Shown here piece by piece: positions 1 through 8,768 of a DNA stretch of 55,130 bases; the first letter of the stretch is position 1; the number at the start of each line of letters is the position of its first letter. The notes under the pieces are model-generated. The model worked only from the letters and a program-made list of their open reading frames with translations. It was not told where the DNA came from and did not search any database. A program made the translations under genes and the position numbers. The DNA comes from Clostridiales bacterium (GTDB lineage: Bacteria; Bacillota; Clostridia; Peptostreptococcales; Anaerovoracaceae). Where the stretch lies: NCBI GenBank assembly GCA_022763735.1, contig JALEQY010000025.1:1-55130 (forward strand). The letters run 5' to 3'.

Positions 1-384
1 TTTTCGAATTTTGATATCAAATATGATTCCCGTGATGGTTCGTACAGATTTTTTGAGATAAATACAAGACAGGGCAGAAGTAATTATTATGTTACGGGTT
101 CGGGATTCAATGTAGCCAGATATTTTGTTGAAGATTACATATATAACACAGAACTGGAATATGATGACAGATTTAGAGAGAATCTCTGGCTTACAGTTCC
201 TGAGAGGGTAGCATTTAAATATGTTAAACAGCCTGAGAATATATCAGAAATGAAAAGACTGATAAGTGAAGGGAAAGTGGTAAATCCTGTTTTCAAACGA
301 GGAGATATGAAATTTATGAGATTTCTACGTATGATGAAGAATCACATAAAACAGTATTCCAATTTTAAGAAATACTATAGATAA
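1..384 (+). CDS. ATP-grasp carboxylate-amine ligase, C-terminal part
   Basis: This reading frame is open from the first base and stops at 382-384, giving the last 127 residues of a protein that starts outside the window. The segment FFEINTRQGRSNYYVTGSG near its start resembles the metal- and ATP-binding end of the ATP-grasp fold in D-aspartate-ligase-like carboxylate-amine ligases (EINxRxGRS). The tail is rich in Lys, Arg and Tyr, as is common in that family. The MurE-like gene begins 49 bases downstream on the same strand. Inference: the pair could add an amino acid to a cell-wall precursor or another carboxylate. The substrate cannot be read from this fragment. Family call fairly sure, function not. 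Confidence 0.6.
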   Translation, partial: FSNFDIKYDSRDGSYRFFEINTRQGRSNYYVTGSGFNVARYFVEDYIYNTELEYDDRFRENLWLTVPERVAFKYVKQPENISEMKRLISEGKVVNPVFKRGDMKFMRFLRMMKNHIKQYSNFKKYYR

Positions 385-433
385 AGCCGAAAAAGGCACA
401 GGCTGATACAGATTGCAGCAGAAAGGGAAAAAT

Positions 434-1969
434 ATGTCGGAAATGAAATCCTATACATTGCAGGAATATGCGGATATTTTAAAAGAAAACAATCTTCTGG
501 TGAAATGTGAGCTTTGTGGCAGGGAAGAACAGAAGGCAGAGAGTCTGACATTCAATTCAAAGGAAGCTGTAAAAGGGACTTTGTTTGTATGTAAAGGAGC
601 CGCATTCAAAGAAGATTATCTGGCAGACGCTTTGAAAAGTGGAGCGATATGCTATATCAGTGAGAAAAAATACCCGACAGATACAGAAATGCCATACATT
701 ATTGTCAGTGATATCAGGAAAGCGATGCCTCTGCTTGCCAACATGTTCTACTGTAATCCGTGGCAGGATCTGAAACTTGTGGGCATAGGCGGAACAAAGG
801 GTAAATCAACATCTGCATATTATATGAAAGCGATTGTCGATGATTATCTGGAAGCAGACGGACGGAAAGAAAGTGCCGTAATTTCAGGTATTGATATTTA
901 CGATGGAAAAGAACTGATAGAATCTCATATTACAACACCGGAATCGATGGAACTGCAGCACTATCTGAGGAACGCTCTTGACTGCGGTATAGAGTATGCA
1001 CAGATGGAAGTATCATCGCAGGCATTGAAATATCACAGAGTCGATGGTATGAGATTTGACGTTGCAGTATTTCTGAATATATCGGAGGATCACATAAGCC
1101 CTATAGAACACGAGGATTATGAAGACTATCTGTCTTCCAAGCTTCTGATGTTCGGGAAGACAGATACAGCAGTTGTCAATATGGATACCGATGACAGGGA
1201 AAGAGTGCTTGAAGCGGCAAAGGATGCAGGAGAAGTGATAACCTTCAGCCTTGAAGATGAAAATGCTGATTATTACGCTCATGACATAAGAAAAGAAAAT
1301 GGAGAGATAAGATTTACGGTACGCTGCAGTGAATTTGAAGAAGAATTTGTACTTACTATGCCGGGTCTTTTTAATATTGAAAATGCAATGGGTGTGATAA
1401 TTGCTGCAGTAAAACTTGGAATCCCGAGACAGTATATTCATTCCGGTTTATACAGGGCAAGATCAAAGGGGAGGATGCAGATGTATTCTTCACAGGATCA
1501 GAAGATAATAGCAATCGTTGATTATGCACATAATAAACTGAGCTTTGAGAAGCTGTTCTCTTCGATGAAGCAGGAGTATCCGGATTATGAAATAGTGGCA
1601 ATATTCGGCTGTCCCGGGAAAAAAGCTCTGCTCAGGAGAAGAGATCTGGGGACAGTTGCAGGCCAGTATGCCAGCAAGGTATATCTGACAGCAGAGGATC
1701 CGGGAGCGGAACCTGTTGAACAGATATCCAGAGATATAGCAAAATACGTTGAGGCTCAGAACTGCTGCTATGAAATGATCGAGGACAGAGGGGAAGCAAT
1801 CAGAGCGGCCATAGAGCCAGTTGAGAAGAAGACATTGCTGCTTGTTACAGGCAAAGGGGAAGAAACACGTCAGAAATACGGAAGTGAATATATTGACTGT
1901 ACATCTGATGTGGAATATGTAAAGCGATATCTTGCGGCATATGACCGCAGAAAAGCAAAGAATGCATAA
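434..1969 (+). CDS. MurE-like Mur ligase family protein
   Basis: A 511-residue ATP-dependent amide ligase of the Mur family, which joins an amino acid to the carboxylate of a (usually UDP-MurNAc-peptide) substrate in the cytoplasm. Visible motifs are a P-loop GGTKGKST (GTNGKTT in classical MurE) around residue 120, MEVSSQAL (MEVSSHAL in MurE), a lysine in SSKLLMFG at the carbamoylated-lysine position, and DYAHN near residue 355. The MurE DNPR amino-acid-selecting motif is replaced by EDPGAEP, so diaminopimelate is unlikely to be the substrate. I chose ATG 434 because GAAAGGG ends 7 bases upstream; an in-frame ATG at 413 has no such site. It is probably a second, specialised MurE working with the upstream ATP-grasp enzyme. 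The family is clear and the role is inferred. Confidence 0.8.
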   Translation: MSEMKSYTLQEYADILKENNLLVKCELCGREEQKAESLTFNSKEAVKGTLFVCKGAAFKEDYLADALKSGAICYISEKKYPTDTEMPYIIVSDIRKAMPLLANMFYCNPWQDLKLVGIGGTKGKSTSAYYMKAIVDDYLEADGRKESAVISGIDIYDGKELIESHITTPESMELQHYLRNALDCGIEYAQMEVSSQALKYHRVDGMRFDVAVFLNISEDHISPIEHEDYEDYLSSKLLMFGKTDTAVVNMDTDDRERVLEAAKDAGEVITFSLEDENADYYAHDIRKENGEIRFTVRCSEFEEEFVLTMPGLFNIENAMGVIIAAVKLGIPRQYIHSGLYRARSKGRMQMYSSQDQKIIAIVDYAHNKLSFEKLFSSMKQEYPDYEIVAIFGCPGKKALLRRRDLGTVAGQYASKVYLTAEDPGAEPVEQISRDIAKYVEAQNCCYEMIEDRGEAIRAAIEPVEKKTLLLVTGKGEETRQKYGSEYIDCTSDVEYVKRYLAAYDRRKAKNA

Positions 1970-2034
1970 TAGTGTTATAAATAATAGAGTCATTGCCGGA
2001 ACACCATCGGGCAGTGGATGAAATGGAGGTTAAT

Positions 2035-3432
2035 GTGGCTGACAGTAATTATTATGATATCATTATCGCGGGAGCTGGAGCGAGCGGTGTGTTCATGTCG
2101 TATGAATTGGCAAAACTGGATGCATCAGCCAGAATTCTGATGATTGATAAAGGTGCTCCACTGGAAAAGAGACTCTGCCCTATTAAAAAAGGGGCGAAAA
2201 ACTGTCTGAAATGTGAGCCATGCCATATTATGAACGGATATGGAGGTGCTGGAACATTATCAGATGGGAAATACAATATAACTACTCAGTTTGGAGGAGA
2301 TCTTCACAATTATGTAGGGCGTGATCAGGCTCTAGGACTTATGGAATATGTTGATGAAGTGCTGTGCAGTATGGGAGGCGCTGATGCCAAACTGTATTCA
2401 ACAGCAAGCTCGGAACTGAAAACAACAGCTCTCAGAAATAATCTGCATCTGCTTGAAGCCAAGGTAAGACATCTTGGCACAGACAGGAATGTAAAAATTC
2501 TTGGAAAAATGTTTGAGCACAGCAGAGAAAAAGTGGAAACAAGATTCTATACAGTGATAGAGGATGTTATTATAGAGGAAGATGGCACGTTTACTGTAAT
2601 AACTGATGATGGCGAGAAACTGACATGCAGGGATCTCGTGCTTGCGACAGGAAGATCAGGTTCAAAATGGATATCCAGTATATGTGACAAGTTCGGCATA
2701 AAACAGGAAAAGAATCGTGTTGATATAGGCGTAAGAGTTGAACTGCCTGCTGAAATATTCAGGCATATCACGGATGATGTGTATGAAAGCAAAATTGTAT
2801 ACAAGACGGATAAATACAATGATATGGTAAGAACATTCTGCATGAACCCGTATGGTGAGGTTGTTGCGGAAAACACTAATGGCATCGTTACGGTGAACGG
2901 ACACAGTTATGCTGATCCTGAGCTCAGAACAGAGAATACCAATTTTGCACTTCTCGTATCAAACAAGTTTACAGAGCCTTTTGAGGACAGCAATGAATAC
3001 GGAGAATCTATAGCAAGACTTTCCAATATGCTGGGAGGGGGAGTGCTTCTGCAGAGGTTTGGAGACCTGGTGAAAGGCAGACGGAGCAGTGCCAGAAGAA
3101 TGGAAAAGTGTTTTACCAGACCTACTCTTCAGGCGACGCCAGGAGATCTGAGCCTTGTGATCCCAAAGCGTCAGCTGGATAATATTATTGAAATGATATA
3201 TGCGCTTGACAAGATAGCACCGGGAACAGCTAATGAAGATACGTTGCTTTATGGAGTTGAGGTCAAGTTTTATAATTCAAAAGTTGAAGTTGATGAAAAT
3301 CTGCAGACCGGAATACCTGGACTCTATGCTCTGGGAGATGGATCGGGAGTGACCCATTCATTGTCTCAGGCCTCTGCAAGCGGAGTGCATGTAGCAAGGA
3401 TACTGGCAGATAAATATGGCAGAAAGGACTGA
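2035..3432 (+). CDS. FAD-dependent oxidoreductase, COG2509 type
   Basis: A flavoprotein of about 465 residues. It opens with a Rossmann dinucleotide-binding motif, GAGASG, followed by a cysteine-rich stretch (CPI, then NCLKCEPC) and GYGGAGTLSDGK, the signature of the uncharacterised FAD-dependent dehydrogenases of COG2509. The end, GLYALGDGSGVTHSLSQA, is the second FAD-binding segment. The start is uncertain: GTG 2035 lies just after a strong GGAGGT (2025-2030), while in-frame ATG 2023 and TTG 1993 are alternatives. The gene lies between the MurE-like ligase and the C-GCAxxG-C-C gene, 6 bases from the latter, so they are likely co-transcribed. No substrate is known for this family; the four clustered cysteines could be redox-active or bind metal. 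Confidence 0.8.
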   Translation: MADSNYYDIIIAGAGASGVFMSYELAKLDASARILMIDKGAPLEKRLCPIKKGAKNCLKCEPCHIMNGYGGAGTLSDGKYNITTQFGGDLHNYVGRDQALGLMEYVDEVLCSMGGADAKLYSTASSELKTTALRNNLHLLEAKVRHLGTDRNVKILGKMFEHSREKVETRFYTVIEDVIIEEDGTFTVITDDGEKLTCRDLVLATGRSGSKWISSICDKFGIKQEKNRVDIGVRVELPAEIFRHITDDVYESKIVYKTDKYNDMVRTFCMNPYGEVVAENTNGIVTVNGHSYADPELRTENTNFALLVSNKFTEPFEDSNEYGESIARLSNMLGGGVLLQRFGDLVKGRRSSARRMEKCFTRPTLQATPGDLSLVIPKRQLDNIIEMIYALDKIAPGTANEDTLLYGVEVKFYNSKVEVDENLQTGIPGLYALGDGSGVTHSLSQASASGVHVARILADKYGRKD

Positions 3433-3438
3433 TGAAAA

Positions 3439-3855
3439 ATGTCGGAAGCAGCAAAAAAAGCAGTAGAAAATCATAAGAAGGGATACAATTGTGCACAGGC
3501 TGTTGCGTGTGCATTCTGCGATCAGCTCGGAAAAGATGAAAAAGAAGTTTTTGAAATCATGGAGGCGTTTGGCTTCGGAATGGGTACTATGGGAACGTGC
3601 GGAGCAGTATCAGCAATGGCGGCTGTTATCGGCATGAAGGAATCCGACGGTTGCCTTGATGCTCCTGCAACAAAGAAAGTATGTTACAAAAAGATGAAAG
3701 AACTTACGGCAAAGTTCCAAGAAATGAACAACTCCATCATCTGCAGAGAAATCAAAGGTGTGGATACAGGCATTGTGCTCAGAAGCTGCGATGGCTGCGT
3801 TGAAGATGCTGCAGGAATTATTGAAGAGTATCTGGCAGAAAGCAAGGAGGATTAA
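3439..3855 (+). CDS. C-GCAxxG-C-C family protein
   Basis: A 138-residue cysteine-rich protein of the C-GCAxxG-C-C family (TIGR01909 type), seen in anaerobes and presumed to bind a metal or act in redox chemistry. The sequence shows NCAQAV near residue 18, then GTCGAVSA, which is the GCAxxG core with Thr-Cys-Gly in place of Gly-Cys-Ala, and later cysteines at IICREI and RSCDGC. All four expected cysteine positions are present. ATG 3439 follows the FAD gene stop by 6 bases and the stop is 3 bases before the next gene, so it is within one operon. It probably partners the flavoprotein upstream. Biochemical function is unknown. Confidence 0.85.
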   Translation: MSEAAKKAVENHKKGYNCAQAVACAFCDQLGKDEKEVFEIMEAFGFGMGTMGTCGAVSAMAAVIGMKESDGCLDAPATKKVCYKKMKELTAKFQEMNNSIICREIKGVDTGIVLRSCDGCVEDAAGIIEEYLAESKED

Positions 3856-3858
3856 TTA

Positions 3859-5595
3859 TTGAACAGTAAGAAGTACAAAGACGTATTATATAAAATGCGT
3901 TATATAAATGATCTGAGAGATCTTATCCGTTCCAGTGCTGAAATGTATGGAGATAAACCGGCCTTTCTGGAAAAAGATGTCGCGGGGGGAGAATACCGTC
4001 CTATTTCATACGTGCAGCTCAGAGAAGACATTGATTCTCTCGGAACAAAGTTTGTTGAAATGGGTCTGAAAGGCAAAAAGATTGCAGTCATTGGAGAGAA
4101 CAGCTACAGATGGGTTGTGACATATCTTGCTGTTACCAATGGAACAGGTGTTATAGTTCCTCTTGATAAAGAGCTTACTGAAATAGAGATCAGAAATCTC
4201 ATAAAAAGAGCAAAACCGGAAGCTATTGTTTTTTCAAACAAACTGGCTAAAAAAGTGATGGAATCTCTGGAAGGTCTCGATGATGGACCATCAGTAAAGA
4301 TATGCATGAAACCTTCAGAGGCTGGTGAAGGGGTTCTTAACTGGGATGAAATCAGATCAGAAGGAAAAACTCTGCTCCTTGGAGGAAACAGAGACTTTAT
4401 TGATGTGGTAATAGACAGAGAGGCAATGTGTGCACTGCTGTTCACATCAGGCACTACAGGCATGGCCAAAGGTGTAATGCTCTCACACAAGAATATCTCA
4501 GCAAATGTCTATAACATGTCAAAATATGTAAAAATCAGAAGCGGAGGAGGTCTTTCTGTGCTTCCGATGCATCATACATATGAACTTACTTGTCATGTCT
4601 TTACAGGTCTGTACCAGGGTATGTACATAGCCATCTGCGAGGGTCTAAGATATATACAGCAGAATCTGAAGGAATCAAAGGCTTCTGTAATGCTTGGAGT
4701 ACCTGCAGTATTTGAAACCATGCACAAGAAGGTATGGAAACAGGCTGAAGCATCAGGTCAGGCAGGCAAAATGAAGGCTATGATGAATCTGGCGCGAAAG
4801 ACAAAGCTGTATAATAATCAGGAGGTTATGCGCAAGATTTTCTCCAAGGTTCATACAAGTCTTGGCAATAATGTATCGCTGTTCATAGCTGGAGGCGCGG
4901 CAATAAATCCTGATGTAATCCGTGATTATGAAGCTCTCGGAATTCCGATGATACAGGGATATGGTATGACTGAAAATGCACCGATTATTGCCGTAAACAG
5001 AGACTATTACAGCAAAGCTGACTCCGTAGGCAAACCGATGCCGGGAACAGAGGTTAAGATAATAGACCAGGATGAGGACGGTATAGGCGAAATTATATGT
5101 CGTGGACCGTCAGTAATGATAGGATATTATGATGATCCGGAAGCAACAGCCGAAGTGCTCAAGGATGGATGGCTATATACAGGGGACTACGGCAGGCTGG
5201 ATGAAGAGGGGTTCCTTTATATATGCGGCAGGAAGAAAAATGTAATAGTAACCAAGAACGGTAAAAACATCTTCCCGGAAGAAATTGAAGCTCTTCTTCT
5301 TGAAAATCCTCTCATTGAAGAAGTTATGGTGTACGGCACTATCGATAAAAAGAATGATGATACAGTAGTAAAGGCTGAAATCTATCCATCATACGATGAA
5401 CTCGAAGCTCGTTTGGGAAGTGTTACCGAAGATGGTATCCAGGATGTTATCAAAGAAGCCATTGAAGAAGTGAATGATAAGATGCCGACATACAAGAGAG
5501 TTAAACGATTCAAGCTCAGGAGTGAAGAATTCGAGAAAACTACGACGAGAAAAATAAGAAGAACAGGCGGTGCTGTAAGAGAAGAGGAAGAATAA
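3859..5595 (+). CDS. AMP-binding long-chain acyl-CoA synthetase family protein
   Basis: A 578-residue adenylate-forming enzyme that activates a carboxylic acid with ATP, usually forming an acyl-CoA. Motifs in order: LFTSGTTGMAKG (phosphate-binding A3) near residue 195, GYGMTE (A5) near residue 370, YTGDYG (A7) near residue 439, and GRKKNVIVTKNGKNI (A8 hinge and catalytic lysine region) near residue 455. The layout matches the long-chain fatty-acid CoA ligase group. The start is TTG 3859, with AAGGAGG 8 bases upstream; the next ATG (3895) lacks such a site. It lies in the MurE-like/racemase cluster, and a deleted paralogue follows. The acid activated is unknown, so FadD is not claimed. Reliable as a family call. 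Confidence 0.85.
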   Translation: MNSKKYKDVLYKMRYINDLRDLIRSSAEMYGDKPAFLEKDVAGGEYRPISYVQLREDIDSLGTKFVEMGLKGKKIAVIGENSYRWVVTYLAVTNGTGVIVPLDKELTEIEIRNLIKRAKPEAIVFSNKLAKKVMESLEGLDDGPSVKICMKPSEAGEGVLNWDEIRSEGKTLLLGGNRDFIDVVIDREAMCALLFTSGTTGMAKGVMLSHKNISANVYNMSKYVKIRSGGGLSVLPMHHTYELTCHVFTGLYQGMYIAICEGLRYIQQNLKESKASVMLGVPAVFETMHKKVWKQAEASGQAGKMKAMMNLARKTKLYNNQEVMRKIFSKVHTSLGNNVSLFIAGGAAINPDVIRDYEALGIPMIQGYGMTENAPIIAVNRDYYSKADSVGKPMPGTEVKIIDQDEDGIGEIICRGPSVMIGYYDDPEATAEVLKDGWLYTGDYGRLDEEGFLYICGRKKNVIVTKNGKNIFPEEIEALLLENPLIEEVMVYGTIDKKNDDTVVKAEIYPSYDELEARLGSVTEDGIQDVIKEAIEEVNDKMPTYKRVKRFKLRSEEFEKTTTRKIRRTGGAVREEEE

Positions 5596-5621
5596 TCAAA
5601 AACTGAACAGGAGGTCCTGAT

Positions 5622-6309
5622 ATGACCAGTGAATACAAAGCGGTTAAGATGAAATGGGCTGAAGGTTTAGCGGCTGGAATTGAAGCGGATCAGCGTCAAT
5701 ATGTAAAATATAAAGAGAGCAGGCCTATCACGGATATCAAGCATATGATAGAAACAAGCGCGGAGCTCTATGGGGATAATACGGCATTCATGCAGAAAGA
5801 CAGAAATGACAGTCCGTATAGAAAAATTACCTACAGGGAGATGCTTGAAGATGTGAACGATCTCGGAACGGCACTTATTGCAAAAGGACTCAAAGGTAAA
5901 AGAATAGCTGTTATTGGTGAAAACTGTTATCAGTGGGCGGTATCATATCTGGCCGCTGTGTGCGGTACAGGCATTGTGGTTCCATACTGGAGACCTGGGG
6001 TATATTGATGATAATGGATATGTCTATATCACAGGGCGCAAAAAGAACGTGATTATTACGAAAAACGGCAAGAATGTTTATCCAGAGGAAATCGAGTATC
6101 TGCTTACAACTATATCGTTTGTGCAGGAGGCTTTTGTTTTTGAGCAGGACAGCAGCGATGCACAGGATACTGTTATAGCGACATCTATCAGAATGGATGA
6201 AGAGGCGCTGGGTGAAATCCTTGGAAGCGAATACAGAAAAACCGATTTTGTAAAGAATACTTCCAATAAACTGGTCAGGTTTGCAGAAGGGAATAAGAAG
6301 GAGGAGTAG
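5622..6309 (+). pseudogene. AMP-binding synthetase paralogue with internal deletions
   Basis: A broken copy of the preceding type of gene. From 5622 (ATG after AGGAGG) about 120 residues match its N-terminus, through GLKGKRIAVIGENCY to GTGIVVP. At about 5981-5986 the sequence jumps to HTGDLGYIDDNG, which matches position 439 of the paralogue, so about 340 codons are missing. The jump also changes frame: the upstream part stops at 6006-6008 and the C-terminal part runs on in another frame to 6309. A further in-frame gap of roughly 35 codons seems to lie before the last 28 residues. Both flanks are otherwise open, so the event is recent, or it is an assembly join between similar neighbours. No functional adenylating enzyme can be made. 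Confidence 0.85.
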
Positions 6310-6318
6310 AATTCAATC

Positions 6319-7413
6319 ATGGTAAAATACAGCAGAAATCCGAAGCTTGTAGTGGATCTCAGCAAATTGAGAAATAATATTTCCAGGATACAGAGAATGT
6401 GCCATGATAAAGGTGTTGAAGTGGCAGGTGTTATTAAAGGGTGTACAGGAATACCTGAGTGTGCTGAACAGTTTGAATATGCAGGCTGCAGTTTTATTGC
6501 ATCGTCCAGGCTTGAACAGCTGGAGCCACTCAAAGCACATGGCATTCAGAATCCTCTGATGATGATAAGGATTCCATCACTCACAGAGGTCCCGGACGTT
6601 ATCAGGATAACTGATATAAGTCTTAACAGTGAACCTGAAGTCCTCGAGGCTCTAAATAAGGAGGCAGGCAGACAGGACAGAAATCATAAGGTGATTCTGA
6701 TGGCTGACCTTGGTGACCTGAGAGAAGGCTTTTGGGATAAAGATGAGATGGTGGAAACTGCTCTCAGAGTTGAATACGAGATGCATAATCTCACTCTCGC
6801 AGGTGTCGGAACAAACCTCGGATGTTATGGAGCAATCGCACCAACACCTGAAAAGCTTCAGGAGCTTGTTGATATAGCAGAAAGAATAGAGTCAGAGATA
6901 GGCAGGGAATTGGAATTTATTTCAGGAGGAGCCACAAGCTCACTTCCTAGGATCATTGAAGATAATCTGCCGCCAAGAGTCAACATGCTCAGAGTAGGTG
7001 AAGGGATATTGCTTGCAAAGGATCTTCAGGATCTGTGGGGATATGATATGAGTTACATGCATAAGGATGTATTTACACTCAGAGCAGAGGTCATCGAAGT
7101 GAAGGATAAACCTACTCATCCTGTGGGTGAAATAATGTTTGACGCTTTTGGCAATAAACCTTCATATGAAGACAGAGGTATCAGGAAACGTGCGCTTATA
7201 GGTCTTGGCAAAGTCGATTATGCATTTCCTGAGGATCTTATTCCAAGAATGAAAGGAATATCAGTGATAGGAGCCTCAAGTGATCATACGATTCTTGATG
7301 TGGAAGATGCCGAGTGTGAAGTGCATGTAGGAGATATAATTGAATTTGACCTGAGCTATTCGACGATGGTTTATGTGACGAATTCAAATAATATCGAGAA
7401 AGTATTTATTTAA
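6319..7413 (+). CDS. Alanine/ornithine racemase family PLP enzyme
   Basis: A 364-residue type III PLP enzyme of the alanine/ornithine racemase family, interconverting L- and D-forms of an amino acid in the cytoplasm. The PLP lysine is expected at K40 in GVIKGCTG, and SGGATSSLP near residue 203 and MLRVGEGIL near residue 225 form the phosphate-binding side of the barrel. It resembles clostridial ornithine racemase more than alanine racemase, and lacks the long C-terminal beta domain of Alr. ATG 6319 has GGAGG 12 bases upstream, right after the pseudogene, and a bidirectional terminator follows. In this cluster it could supply a D-amino acid to the MurE-like or ATP-grasp ligases (inference). 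Substrate unproven. Confidence 0.85.
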   Translation: MVKYSRNPKLVVDLSKLRNNISRIQRMCHDKGVEVAGVIKGCTGIPECAEQFEYAGCSFIASSRLEQLEPLKAHGIQNPLMMIRIPSLTEVPDVIRITDISLNSEPEVLEALNKEAGRQDRNHKVILMADLGDLREGFWDKDEMVETALRVEYEMHNLTLAGVGTNLGCYGAIAPTPEKLQELVDIAERIESEIGRELEFISGGATSSLPRIIEDNLPPRVNMLRVGEGILLAKDLQDLWGYDMSYMHKDVFTLRAEVIEVKDKPTHPVGEIMFDAFGNKPSYEDRGIRKRALIGLGKVDYAFPEDLIPRMKGISVIGASSDHTILDVEDAECEVHVGDIIEFDLSYSTMVYVTNSNNIEKVFI

Positions 7414-7421
7414 GTATGCAT

Positions 7422-7463
7422 AAAAAAAGCGGATATGCACATTGTGTATATACCCGCTTTTTT
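7422..7463. terminator. Bidirectional intrinsic terminator
   Basis: An A-run, a GCGG stem and a complementary CCGC arm followed by TTTTTTT form a symmetrical hairpin between the racemase gene (+) and the HAD phosphatase gene (-), so it can end transcription from both sides. Both genes finish within 10 bases of it. Confidence 0.85.
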
Positions 7464-7469
7464 GAAATT

Positions 7470-8108
7470 CTATAATAGTTCTTCGAAGCTTTCGATATAT
7501 CTGTCGGCAAGGGCTTTGATTTCTTCTTTGTTTTCTTTTTCGCTTTCATCAGCTACTGCTATAACATAGAAGCCTGCTTCTTTAGCGCCGCTGATGGCCA
7601 GTATGCCGTCTTCGAAAACCACTGTCTCCTCTTTAGGTGTTCCGAGGAGCTTGTGTGCATTTTCAAAAACTTCCGGGTCAGCCTTGCCGCCTCCTGATTC
7701 TTCACATGTGACGATATGGAAGAAATAGTCTCTGATCCCGAGACGAGCCAGAATCTCATCGGCGATTTCTTTATCTGTGGAAGTTGCAACGCACATCTGG
7801 ATGCCCTTCTGTTTGAATTTCTCAAGAATAATGGGAACGTATTCTTTGATATCCACACTTGCCAGATAATCTTCACGTATTATTGTGTTAAAGCCTTTTG
7901 CTATTTTTTCTTCCGTAGTTGCGATTCGGTAGGTTTCTTTAAGGTATCTGCAAAGCTCAGGAAGAGTCATGGCTTTTGTCTTATCTCCCAGATCAGATTC
8001 AGGTGTTTTGCGTAAAGAAGTTATATATCTGCTGGCAGCGCCGCGCCACATTTCTGCTGAATCAAGAAGTGTGCCGTCCATATCAAAAATTGCACCGCTG
8101 ATTTTCAT
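7470..8108 (-). CDS. HAD-superfamily hydrolase, phosphoglucomutase-like subgroup
   Basis: A 212-residue HAD phosphatase. The N-terminal motif IFDMDGTLLDS holds the nucleophile and acid/base aspartates, ATSTDK is motif II, K of GGGKADPEVF is motif III, and FEDGILAI is the acidic motif IV. A helical cap between motifs I and II is typical of the beta-phosphoglucomutase/phosphoglycolate phosphatase group. I used ATG 8108 because AAGGAGG lies 9 bases before it, although the frame stays open upstream. It is transcribed alone from its own promoter, divergent from greA, and stops at the bidirectional terminator. Substrate cannot be predicted. Confidence 0.85.
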   Translation of the reverse strand: MKISGAIFDMDGTLLDSAEMWRGAASRYITSLRKTPESDLGDKTKAMTLPELCRYLKETYRIATTEEKIAKGFNTIIREDYLASVDIKEYVPIILEKFKQKGIQMCVATSTDKEIADEILARLGIRDYFFHIVTCEESGGGKADPEVFENAHKLLGTPKEETVVFEDGILAISGAKEAGFYVIAVADESEKENKEEIKALADRYIESFEELL

Positions 8109-8147
8109 AATTAGTGCCTCCTTGTATATAATAGTATATGCATCTTT

Positions 8148-8176
8148 ACAATACCATTGCAGACGGTAAATGTCAA
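8148..8176 (-). promoter_or_regulatory. Sigma-A promoter for the HAD gene
   Basis: On the minus strand TTGACA (8176-8171), a 17-base spacer and TATTGT (8153-8148) form a near-consensus promoter about 40 bases upstream of the HAD start codon. It is back to back with the greA promoter, about 20 bases apart. Confidence 0.75.
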
Positions 8177-8197
8177 TAATGCAAAGGGTTGGAATCA

Positions 8198-8226
8198 TTG
8201 ACAAGAGAGCAGTTTTAAAGTATAAT
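8198..8226 (+). promoter_or_regulatory. Consensus sigma-A promoter for greA-lysS
   Basis: TTGACA (8198-8203), exactly 17 bases, then TATAAT (8221-8226): a perfect housekeeping promoter 40 bases ahead of the greA start codon. It fits strong constitutive expression of greA and the following LysRS gene. Confidence 0.9.
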
Positions 8227-8265
8227 AATTCGATACGACAATTGGTCGAAAGGAGATTTACGAAC

Positions 8266-8751
8266 ATGACTGAAAATATGAATGATGAAATATTATTAAC
8301 CAAGGAGGGCTATGATAAAATCGTAGCCGAACATGAGGAATTAGTATCTGTCAGGAGAGCAGAGGTTGCCGAGAGAATAAAGGAAGCGATCTCATATGGT
8401 GATATCTCTGAAAATGCAGAATATGATTCAGCAAAGAACGAACAGGCTGAACTTGAAGAAAAGATTCATAAACTGGAAACTATGATTCGTAAAGCTAAGA
8501 TCGTTCAGGATGAAGACGTTAAAGGGGATGTCGTAAACGTAGGTCTCAAAGTGAAAGTCAGAGATCTTGATGCCGGTATAGAAGAAGAGTTTGCAATTGT
8601 AGGTGCTACTGAATCAGATCCGTTCAACGGCAAGATATCAAACGAATCTTCAGTGGGAAAAACTCTGATAGGACACAGAAAAGGTGATAAGGTTATAGTT
8701 GAAATTCCTGACGGTATCATAAACTACGAAATTTTAGAAATAATCAAGTAA
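8266..8751 (+). CDS. greA: Transcription elongation factor GreA
   Basis: A 161-residue GreA, which enters the RNA polymerase secondary channel and stimulates cleavage of the transcript in stalled complexes. The N-terminal coiled-coil carries the expected EEKIHKLETMI region and the acidic tip around GDISENAEYDSAKNEQ; the C-terminal FKBP-like domain ends with GDKVIVEIPDG. The length matches the usual 158 or so residues. ATG 8266 was chosen because AGGAG sits 11 bases upstream; the frame opens earlier at 8170 but that part overlaps the promoter. It is followed 17 bases later by the LysRS gene, the greA-lysS pairing common in Firmicutes. Confidence 0.97.
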   Translation: MTENMNDEILLTKEGYDKIVAEHEELVSVRRAEVAERIKEAISYGDISENAEYDSAKNEQAELEEKIHKLETMIRKAKIVQDEDVKGDVVNVGLKVKVRDLDAGIEEEFAIVGATESDPFNGKISNESSVGKTLIGHRKGDKVIVEIPDGIINYEILEIIK

Positions 8752-8768
8752 AAGAGAGAGGTGTTTTT

